A DNA stretch of 64,000 nt, taken from the NCBI RefSeq assembly GCF_009905375.1, contig NC_133652.1:123215205-123279204 (forward strand), written 5' to 3'. Under the pieces are notes generated by a model. That model was not told the origin of the DNA and made no database searches. It saw only the letters and a list, made by a program, of their open reading frames with translations. The stretch is from Apium graveolens. Taxonomy: Eukaryota; Streptophyta; Magnoliopsida; Apiales; Apiaceae. How positions within the stretch are numbered: position 1 is the stretch's first letter; every line of letters starts with the position of its first letter. The position numbers and the translations under genes are program-made. Shown here one piece after another: positions 42,336 through 51,663 of this stretch.

Positions 42336-43770
42336 AAGCTAGACATACCATTTGAATCTCTTGGTACTACTGATCTCAAGAATGCTGAAGGAAAACTCAA
42401 ACCATCTATTGAGGAAGCACCTACTTTGGAGCTTAAACCATTGCCTGAACACTTGAGGTACGCTTTTTTAGGTAATGCATCTACTTTACCTGTTATTATT
42501 GCATCTGACCTTTCAGGTAGTGAGGAGGACAAGCTCTTGAGGATTTTGAGAGAATTCAAATCGGCCATCGGATGGACTATAGCAGATATAAAAGGGATCA
42601 GCCCTTCGTACTGTATGTATAAAATTCTGCTAGAGGAAGGTAGTAAGCCGACTGTTGAGCAACAGCGGAGACTTAATCCTATCATGAAAGAAGTAGTGAA
42701 GAAAGAAATTCTGAAGTGGCTAGATGCAGGAATCATATATCATATTTCTGACAGTTCTTGGGTGAGCCCCGTGCAATGTGTACCTAAGAAAGGAGGTATA
42801 ACTGTGGTAGCAAATGAGAAGAATGAGCTCATCCCCACTCAAACAGTCACAAGATGGAGGGTATGCATGTATTACAGAAAGTTGAACAAAGCCACGAGAA
42901 AGGATCACTTCCCTCTTCCATTTATTGATCAGATGCTTGACAGGTTGGCTGGTCATGAGTATTATTGTCTTCTGGATGGCTATTCGGGGTATAATCAGAT
43001 TTGCATTGCACCAGAAGATCAAGAAAAGACTACCTTCACTTATCCATTTGGCAAGTTTGCTTTTTGTAGAGTTTCGTTTGGCTTATGTGGTGCACATGCC
43101 ACTTTTGCAGAGATGTATGATGGCTATATTCTCTGATATGATCGGAAATAATGTCGAAGTGTTCATGGATGACTTCTCCGTCTTTGGACATTCGTATGAT
43201 GAATGTTTGAATAATCTTCGTTCGGTGCTCAAAAGGTGTGTGGAAACTAATTTGGTGCTCAATTGGGAAAAATGTCACTTTATGGTGCGTGAAGGCATTA
43301 TTCTTGGGCATAAAGTCTCTAGAAAGGGTCTTGAGGTGGACAAAGCAAGGTGGGAGTCATTGAAAATCTTCCACCACTTATTTCTGTGAAAGGAATCCGT
43401 AGTTTTCTTGGTCATGCGGGTTTTTATCGGCATTTCATCAAGGACTTCTCGAAGATATCTAAGCCATTGTGCAACTTTCTCGAGAAAGATGTGCCTTTCA
43501 AATTTGATGATGAATGTTTGGCGGCATTCGAGACTCTCAAGAAGAGTTTGATAACTGCACTAGTTATTACGACACCTGCCTTTTGAGATGATGTTTGATG
43601 CGAGTGATTATGCAGTGGGAGCAGTTCATGGGCAGCGCAAGAATAATCTTTTTCATGTGGTCTACTATGCTTGTAAGACTCTAAATGGAGCTCAAATGAA
43701 CTACACCACTATTGAGAAGGAGCTCTTGGCTATAGTCTTTGGTTTCAAAAAATTTTGATCTTATCTGTTT
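42336..43770 (+). pseudogene. pol: Element C reverse transcriptase and RNase H
   Basis: RT motifs in Athila form are visible: WRVCMYYRKLNKATRKDHF, LPFIDQMLDRL, LLDGYSGYNQI and catalytic EVFMDDFSVFG. The frame shifts near 43060-43140 and again near 43350. RNase H starts at MMFDASDYAVGAV (about 43590) and contains YTTIEKELLAIVFGFKKF, followed by a stop near 43757. No single open frame covers the enzyme. Confidence 0.87.
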
Positions 43771-45315
43771 GGGACAAAGGTGACAGTATTCACTGATCAT
43801 GCTGCCATTCGCTATTTGGTCTCAAAGAAGGATTCGAAGCCTAGACTTATTCGTTGGGTGCTCTTGCTACAGGAATTTGAGTTAGAGATCAAGGATCGAA
43901 AAGGTACCGAGAATCAAGTAGCTGACCATCTCTCTAGATTGGAGAATCCCGGTTCGACTTCACATGATAAGACGTTGATCAACGAATCTTTTTCGGATGA
44001 GCAGTTGTTCGCAGTTCAGGAGGAAGAGCCATGGTTCGCAAATATTGTGAACTATCTTGTCAACAATATAATGCCTCCTAATATGAATGCAGCTCAAAAG
44101 AAGAAGTTTATGCATGAGGTGAAGTTGTACATGTGGGATGAACCATATTTGTTTAGACAGGGAGCTGACCAAATCATCAGGAGATGTATCCCATTCTGTG
44201 AGACGGAGGGGATATTACGAGATTGCCATTCCACAGTTTATGGTGGACATTATGATGGTGAAAAGACGGCAGCTCGTATTTTGCAAGCAGGTTTTTTCTG
44301 GCCTACGTTGTTTAAGGATGCGCATTAGTTCATTTTAAGGTGTGATCGTTGCCAAAGAGTGGGGAATCTTACTAGAAAGGATGAGATGCCTTTAAATGTG
44401 ATGCTTGAAGTTGAGGTCTTTGATGTTTGGGGAATCGATTTCATGGGACCATTTGTCTCGTCCAGCAATAATTAGTACATCTTGCTGGCAGTCAATTGTG
44501 TCTCGAAATGGGTAGAAGTCAAGGCTCTACCAACGAATGATGCAAAGGTAGTGTTGAGTTTTCTCCATAAGCAGATATTCACAAGGTTTGGAACGCCACG
44601 AGTAATCATAAGTGATGAAAGGTCGCATTTCTGCAATCGTAAGTTCACTTCTATGATGCAGCGCTACAATGTGAATTATCGTGTTGCTACTGCCTATCAT
44701 CCGCAAACTAATGGTCAAGCTGAAGTGTCTAATAGAGAGATCAAGCGCATTCTAGAGAAAGTTGTTTGTCCGTCAAGGAAAGATTGGTCTTTAAAGCTCG
44801 ATGAAGCTGTTTGGGCTTATAGAACAGCATACAAGACTCCACTTGGGATGTTCCCGTTTCAACTTGTCTATGGGAAGGGATGTCATTTACCTGCGGAGCT
44901 TGAGCATAAGGCTTATTGGGCGTTGAAGAAGTTGAACCTTGATCTAGATGCAGCTGGGAAGAAGCGAATGCTTCAGTTAAATGAACTTGATAAATTTCAA
45001 CTTCAAGCGTACGAGAACAAAAAAATGTACAAGGAAAAAGTAAAAACGTGACACGACAGGAAGCTATCTCCTAAGTCATTCATGTCGGGGCAACAAGTTC
45101 TTTTATTCAACTCTCGTCTCCGACTTTTTCCTGGAAAGTTGAAATCAAGGTGGTCTGGACCTTTTATCGTCAAAACTGTGTTTCCACATAGAGCGGTGGA
45201 GATTTTTGAGAATGATCCGTACCAAACATTCAAGATTAATGGTCGGCGATTGAAGCATTACTATGGGGACACGGCAAACTGGGAAGTGGTTAGTGCCATT
45301 TTATTGTCAACTTGA
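43771..45315 (+). pseudogene. pol: Element C RNase H end and integrase
   Basis: [20 protein letters not shown] continues RNase H. The integrase zinc region ends in CDRCQRVGN near 44340-44370. The DDE core has D in WGIDFMGPF, D in IISDERSHFCN and E in NGQAEVSNREIKRILEK. The C-terminal region includes LFNSRLRLFPGKLKSRWSGP. Stops occur at 44326-44328 (TAG), 44473-44475 (TAG) and 45049-45051 (TGA); otherwise one frame is kept. Confidence 0.88.
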
Positions 45316-45475
45316 TCGGAGTACTCTACGTCAAGCTAATGACGTAAAAGAAGTGCTTCTTGGGAGGCCACCCAAGACTTTAACTTTTGGGAACCTTTAG
45401 AAGTTAGTACCATATCCAAAAAACCCAAAAAAATCAAAAAAATTGGGCAGAAAAAAAAGTTTTTTCAAGAAACCC

Positions 45476-45555
45476 CTTGGGCGCCCACTCAGGAATCTTG
45501 GGCGGCCGCTCAGAGTCTGGGGCGCCCGCTTGGAAGTCCTGGGCGGCCGCTCAGG
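45476..45555 (+). repeat. Internal copy of the GC-rich quartet, upstream of the third ORF
   Basis: Four alternating GGGCGCCC / GGGCGGCCGCTCAG units match the quartet in both C LTRs but lie inside the element, between integrase and the third ORF. An adjoining TTATAAAAAA at 45582 recalls the TTTTATAAA after the LTR quartet. Confidence 0.85.
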
Positions 45556-45707
45556 ACCCTTCTGCCAGAATTTTTTCTGCCTTATAAAAAACCACAAAAA
45601 ATCAAAAAAACCTAAAAAACATAAAAACCCACGATTTCTCTTCCACAATTCCACGTTTTCTCTCCCACAAACCCCACTCCTACTCTAATTTAACCCTAAT
45701 TCCTACC

Positions 45708-45719
45708 CTATATATACAC
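45708..45719 (+). promoter_or_regulatory. Candidate internal promoter of the third ORF in element C
   Basis: CTATATATACAC lies about 95-105 bp upstream of ATG 45813, a normal TATA-to-start distance. The leader between them is pyrimidine-rich and ATG-free. Promoter function is inferred from position only. Confidence 0.45.
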
Positions 45720-45812
45720 AGAACTCCTCCATATACAGTCCCATATAATTTCAACTTTAAAACTCTCTCCTACACTAAAAACATAACTCTTAAACACTTT
45801 TTCTCAGTTTCA

Positions 45813-46988
45813 ATGGCACCTAAGAGATCCCGAACTATTGATAGCAGCAGCACCGTTCCTACTGCTGATTCTTTGAGGGGAACTGCTGCGAGACCTCGTT
45901 TGATGGATAGTGGTGTTGAGGAGGAGTATACTAGGCTTCTGACTAAGCCAATTTTGAAGGAGATGGGATTTTTATCATCGGGGAGGGATGGTGAGTTATT
46001 GCCGATGATTGCGGAGAAGGGGTGGATTTCTTTTTGTGAGTCGCCGGAGGCAGTTCCAATGAGTGTGGTTCGCGAGTTTTATGCGAACGCCAAGGCTGAA
46101 AAGAATGGGTTTACTGTTGTTCGTGGGCTTACTGTGGATTATCATCCTGAGGTGATTCGCCGTGTTATTGGGCATTGACAACGGAAGCCCACGGAGGAGA
46201 ATTGGAATGAGAAGACCCCCGAGGATTTTGATTTGGATTTGATTGTGGCTACCCTCTGTCAGCTGGGCACGATGTGGAAGTTCAAGACGGGATCTAACGA
46301 GTATCATTCTTTTCCGACGGTTGCGATGAATAGGTATGCCCATGCATGGAATGCCTTTATTTGTGCTAATATTTTGCCTACTTCGCATACACATGAGGTT
46401 ACAGTCGAGAGAGCAAGGTTGTTATGGGGGATCTTGAATGAGGAGTATTATGTGGACCTTGGTGAGTTCATCTACCAAGGGATTTTGAAGTTTTTGAGGG
46501 GGGCGAGACACAACATCCTTTATGCATCTACAGTCACGAAGCTGTGCAGAGCAGTGGGAGTTCATTGGCCTTCTCACGAGCAGGTGCAGATGCCGACTGC
46601 TCCTATTGACTCGGCGACTCTGAATGCGATGTAGGAGTGGATAGGTGGAGAGCCCGAGGAGCATGGTTTGGGATATCATCTTCCAGGAGGACGTCCAGCA
46701 GCTGGTGCTACCATGGCTAGGCCTAGTCAGGTTCGTGATAAGGCAGGCTCTTCTAGAGCCCAGGAAGGTGCTGGAATGGCTGATGCCCAGTATAGGAGGC
46801 TGTCGAGGAGGATGGATGTGATGTATGAGTCACAGAGTAGGTTCGCTCAGGAGCTCACCCTTGCACTTGGGACTGCTTTCAGAGGCCTTGGAGCTGACAT
46901 CCAGTGGCCCGTTTTTGGTGAGAACTCTGCTTATCCGCCTCCTGACACTCCACCCTGTGAGGGTGGTGATGATGATTTCTCTGAGTAG
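45813..46988 (+). pseudogene. Element C third ORF (Athila post-pol ORF, putative plant transposon protein domain)
   Basis: One frame of 392 codons from ATG 45813 (MAPKRSRTIDSSSTVPT) to TAG 46988 is interrupted by TGA at 46176-46178 and TAG at 46632-46634. Both fit C-to-T change in arginine and glutamine codons. The central part, with VVREFYANAKAEKNGFTVVR and later FICANILPTSHTHEVTVERA, resembles the domain of unknown function known as putative plant transposon protein in Athila ORFs. Such ORFs were once called env-like, but no signal peptide or clear membrane helix is visible here. The N-terminus is basic and the C-terminus acidic. Function unknown. Confidence 0.7.
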
Positions 46989-47039
46989 GTATACCCTGTG
47001 TTCCTTTCTACTACCTTCACTGGGGACAGTGAAGATTTT

Positions 47040-47052
47040 AAGTTTGGGGGTG
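47040..47052 (+). other. Second, internal polypurine-tract-like site in element C
   Basis: AAGTTTGGGGGTG is identical to the sequence at the 3' LTR boundary (48185-48197) and shares upstream similarity (GGACA, then TTTAAG). It lies 1145 bp upstream of the 3' tract. Confidence 0.65.
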
Positions 47053-48184
47053 GTAGTTAAGGAATATTTTTGTATGTATGTCATGTAGTTGCATATTCAT
47101 GATAGTTTAGTTCATATAATTGCATATTTTTGCCATATATAGTTTTTTTTTGTTTTTTTTTATAGCTTTATTTATCATGTCATTTAGCTCATGCATATAC
47201 CATGATACCTTTTACGTTGCTTTACTGATTGATTTGTGATATTGATGCAATTATAGTGATAGCGTTAGAGTGATGATTGAGTCTTGTAGGCTGACATGCA
47301 TGCTAGAAACACTTGTAATCTCACTAAGTCTTAGAGTATGCTTAAGGACTAGATTGTTGTCATGGTTTGATGGTTTTTGAGGTTAATATATTGATTATGC
47401 TTAGAATTTATGATAGGCTCTTAATGATAAAAGGCATGAAAAGAAAAAAAATGGAGTAAAAAATGGAATTCATTGCTAATTGTGGCTAGGCGTCAAATGG
47501 CTAGTAGCCGACTCGTATTTTTATGCGAGTAGTCTAGGGATGAGCAAGATGGAGCGAAACGCACTTGCTCGGAAATTTGAAAAAATAAAAAAAAAAGAAA
47601 AAAAGAAAAAAAAAGGAAAAGAAAAAAATAAAGAGTTAATGCATAATTGATCACGAGTGGGCTCTTTGGTATTCGAGTTATTAAGTTCTTAGGGGACTTT
47701 GTGCCTAGTGACCTAAGGCTTTTATAGTCTGGGATCCACTAACCTAACGCTCGCTAAATGGATGCCATTGCATAAGTCTTTTATGGACCTCACTCATTGC
47801 ACGGTCAAATAAGCAATTGTTGTTGTGTTGAATAAAAGCATGATTCCATAATAAGCTCCAGTGATCTTGAAGTGTTATAAGTCATTTTGTGCCTAGAATT
47901 TATTCTTCGTATAATCATTTGATTGCCTTGAGGATAGTCGAGTTATGATAATTGATCTAGTTTCGAAGCATATCTGTTAAGCATCCGCACACACCACGTT
48001 TCTAGTTGTATCTTAGTTTGCATGATTTGGTTGATCTTTATTCACCTAATTGCATTTGTTGAGATGTTATGAGTTGGTTGGTTTAGTCATTGTGAGGGGG
48101 ATCGCAGCATTTCATGGAGATTGCATTCATGCATGTTTTTGTTTTGTTTTTGAGTCTGTGACGCTTGAGGACAAGCATCGATTT

Positions 48185-48195
48185 AAGTTTGGGGG
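48185..48195 (+). other. Element C polypurine tract
   Basis: AAGTTTGGGGG directly abuts the 3' LTR start TGTTATAAGTG. Confidence 0.85.
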
Positions 48196-49636
48196 TGTTA
48201 TAAGTGACATTTTATACCACTTAGAGCATCTTATAATGGCTTGAATTGATGTCTTGAAATCAGGTATTTTGTGTATTTGATGCGTTTTTCTAGTTTTTTT
48301 GCATTTCAGGGTATAACTTGCGTATGTAGGAAGAATTCATCATAAATAAGCCTAGGGAAGTGCTTGGCATTGGTTGTGGAAAGTTGGGGGCGGAACGCAG
48401 CAAAAATCAGGAGCAGAATTCAGAATTTTCCAGAAGGCGCTTGGGCACCCGATCAGGATGCTGGGGCGGCCGCTCAGGAGCTTGGGCGCCCGCTCAGGAA
48501 TCTGGGGCGGCCGCTCAGGGGCGAGAAAATTAATTCTAATTTTTATAAATCCTTATTCTGATGGACTTCTGAGACGGCTGGTTCATGTGGGCTTCTATAT
48601 AAGTTGTTCTCAGAGACGTTTCATAAAAGGGTGGTATCAAGCAAGGAGCAAGGAGAGAAGGAAGAAGACCGTTTTAGCACATCACAACGAAGAAGAGGAA
48701 GCATACGTTTTCTTGTGATTCTTTTATTCGTTGTATCAGTGGGTGCTAGTTTTTTTTACTTTGAACCTTATTACTCTTGTGACGTACTCTGGTTTTAATA
48801 AGTATTTTTATTAGTTTATATTATGTGTTATTATCATGTTTTCATATGAACCCATGGTGACGATGAGTTCTATCATGGGCTAATCGTGATCATGGGGTCA
48901 TAACGGATTTACTATGGATTTCTTTAGTTAGTTGTTTAATACCTTAGTGTGTGATGATTATATGATATCTAGCATAGGTTGTGCTTATTCGTATTATGTT
49001 CGTCGCGAACATATAAGATAGGCTGTTATTCTCTTATGAAGCGGCGGTGGATCTCGAGGTTTAGAACTTGCCATGCTAGCATAGGTTCATGTATGTGTAT
49101 GCATGATTAGTGGGTAACTCTAACCGTTTTACTTGCCCTGTGTAATCATAAAGAATAACTTGTGCTTAAATCGTTATGTTGTCAAATTCTGTAGACATAT
49201 AGGGTCTCAACATAATTGATGCCTATTCAACTTCTATCTTAATTGTGGATGTTTGGTAGAATGGTATTAGTACAACGAAAGTTGGCTTTTATCAGTTTCG
49301 TGTTGTTCGATTAATATCATCACTATTACATGCTAAGGGTAATAACGATAACTATTGAAGGAAGTAGTAATGAAGTTATGATCTCATGTGTGTTTAATAT
49401 TGTTAATTCAAGTGTCAATTAAGTGATTAATTCTCATAGTTAATTATAGTTAATAATTAGTTAATCAAATCTAAGTGTTATTGTCTTGACATTGAGAAGT
49501 AATCATACATTGGTGAGTAAGTGTTAATTGAACATAATTAGTCTGATTCTCTATGGAAACAAACTAGAATTTATTCTATATTACTTGCGAACGTGTATAC
49601 TTGCATGAATTATTAGCGCGTGTTTTGTGCCTAACA
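48196..49636 (+). repeat. Element C 3' LTR
   Basis: It ends GTGCCTAACA and is followed by CCAAG. It carries the GC-rich quartet at 48439-48520 and a TATA box CTATATAAG near 48595. Confidence 0.9.
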
Positions 49637-49855
49637 CCAAGATTAAGAGAATGCAAATATAATGAAGTAAATAATGAAGATCCATATTTCTAATGTGATA
49701 AATTTGATTACATTCCTTGCAATATGAAAGTAAGGACAAGTTGCTACAAGCTAAGAGTAAACTTCAAAGAAATCAATATTGGGTCTACAGCTAAAAAGGA
49801 ACTTGCAAATCAAGCAATGAACATTATTCTTTCTGAATCAACTCATTCTAATTCT
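49637..49855 (+). pseudogene. Element A gag-pol continuation between elements C and D
   Basis: It starts with the duplicated CCAAG and ends at ATTCT, where D begins. The reading frame is broken by several stops. Just before element C, a second knuckle-like stretch (TGTTAGAAATATGG, 38300-38313) has a tyrosine codon (TAT) where a cysteine codon is expected. The rest of element A lies beyond D and E, outside the window. Confidence 0.65.
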
Positions 49856-50451
49856 TGTTAGGTCACACAATACTGTAGAAGGGGGTTGAATACAGTGTAG
49901 AATACAATCAAATCGATTTTGAACTCAAGTAACAGTAAACATATATATTCGATATAATAAACTCTGTTACAATGGAACTGTTCTCTCTCAGTGATGAACA
50001 AATATCACGAGAGTTGCTAGGTTACAATGTATGATCTTCTCGATAATGATAACGCGTATAGTGTAAACCTATGTCTGTGTTTATATAGTACATAGTTACA
50101 AGATAACTTCTAATTGATATGGAATATAATTCTGTCTCCTAAAATATATCAATCAGATATCTTATACAATTCTTTAAGTCCTCTAACTCTTTCCATGCAT
50201 ATCTTCTTTTTGTATTAGTCTCAATCTTCTTTCCTGTAAATCAACTTCCTTCCTTAACTGTTAGTCCTCCAGTACTTAAGTTCTGATATCCATCTTCTGA
50301 TATTTATCTTCTGATACTTTAAATCCTGATATCCTTAAGTTCTGACTTCCAGTAAGTACTGATTCCAGTAAGTTCTGATATTTCCTGTTTGTTAAGATCT
50401 GAAAACTAAACATGAAACATATTAGACATGACATCTCAAATATATCTAACA
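49856..50451 (-). repeat. Element D 3' LTR
   Basis: 596 bp, the most complete copy of this LTR family in the window. On the minus strand it starts TGTTAGATATATTTG and ends GTGTGACCTAACA. Confidence 0.88.
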
Positions 50452-50467
50452 ATCTTCCCCAACTTGT
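50452..50467 (-). other. Element D polypurine tract
   Basis: On the minus strand CAAGTTGGGGAAGATT abuts the LTR start. This fixes the LTR as the 3' LTR of a minus-strand element. Confidence 0.85.
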
Positions 50468-50589
50468 AAATTGTGCAAAAATATACAAGTTAATAGATTT
50501 GATGATGTCAAAAACATTTAAGTTCAAATGCAATAAGAGTTTAATAAGGCTATTAACTACAACTTACAGTCCTTATAGCTTTACCAACT

Positions 50590-51663
50590 TCACTGGATCA
50601 ATCTGAATCCATAATGATTCTTAACAAAATCTCTTACCAGCTTTTCTTCAGCTTTCCTCAAAAATTCAACTAACTGTGCTTTGACCTGCATCAGTTCTTC
50701 ATCTTTACTATCACCAATTTGATAAATGGCTGTTCTGAGAGCTTGAATTGATGTTCTTTCAAGTCTATCACCAAGTCTGATAACTCTAGGATGTGAAGAG
50801 TTTTCATAATAACATAAGCATCTTACTTTCAGAATAACTTCCACCTTAGCAGAATTCTTCAGCATAGGAATTTCTCTTCTATCATCTTTAGTAATCATTG
50901 GTATATACTGAGAAGTCTTTGTACCAGAGATTCTAAATAGATCTCTTATAGCATTCAAAATGTATTCTGACCATCTTCTTATAACATCAGATTTTACTTC
51001 CAGAAGATAGTGAATATGTTGAAGTTCTCTAAAAGACTTCTTTAGCACATCAGTATCAGCTAGTCTATAAGTTAATCCATCATAGAGAAATAAAATCAAT
51101 TTCTCCTTTAGATTTTCCTTATCATGAACATCTATCACAATTTGAGCAGACAACACTTTGTCAAGGTGCTTTTGTTTGATTTGTTCATATGGTTTATTTG
51201 TCAACATGAAAAGATCTCTTAGAGTAACTTCTACTCCTGTTTGTATCTTCTCTTCATCAGAACCTAATCCAGCTTTATCTCTAGGTTGCTTGGATCTCAA
51301 TCCAAATATTGCGAGTTGATTCATTATAAGATTGGATTTTGGTTCAACTGGAGTAGCTTTCTTCCATAACAGCTTCTTCTTATCAGCAATTGTCATCTTT
51401 TCCAAATTAACTTGATCAGAATTTGTTGTTTCTTCTGTAGCTTGCTGTTCTCTATTCTGAACAACTTGAGCAGTGTCAGAGGTTGTTTTAGATTCTTCAA
51501 TTACCTTTCTTCTCTTCAGAATTTGAACAGTTTCATCTTCTATCAAATCATCATCATGCACTGTAGTTTGATAGACTGGAATGGAAGAACTTATCTTTTT
51601 CTCAATCTTTAAAGGTTCACCAACCTTTTCTTTTCCTTTTGACTTAGGATAAATCTCAGTTTG
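50590..51663 (-). pseudogene. Element D post-pol ORF, second segment after one stop
   Basis: This 357-codon open stretch is in the same frame as the 917-codon ORF and is separated from it only by TAA at 51664-51666. It starts within a lysine-rich stretch. Internal motifs include MTIADKKKLLWKKATPVEP and a C-terminal basic LVRDFVKNHYGFRLIQ ending 140 bp before the LTR. No known domain is recognised; it contains glutamate/lysine-rich helical segments. It is probably the C-terminal part of one larger protein, or is translated by readthrough. Its conservation with the upstream part suggests the stop is recent. Confidence 0.65.

Larger units (their letters stand above)
46989..48195 (+). other. Element C 3' untranslated region
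   Basis: 1.2 kb without coding potential. A polypurine-like AAGTTTGGGGGTG at 47040-47052 duplicates the one at the 3' LTR. A long A/G-only tract lies at about 47577-47634. Confidence 0.7.
38364..49636 (+). mobile_element. Element C: Athila-type Gypsy retrotransposon
   Basis: LTRs at 38364-39802 and 48196-49636 are about 1.44 kb each. CCAAG is duplicated at 38359-38363 and 49637-49641. The primer site resembles the 3' end of aspartate tRNA, as in Athila. Gag, protease, RT, RNase H, integrase and a third ORF after pol lie in order, and a polypurine tract AAGTTTGGGGG precedes the 3' LTR. All frames carry nonsense codons or shifts. The LTRs have diverged at a modest number of sites, more than in G. 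It sits inside element A's gag. Confidence 0.92.
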
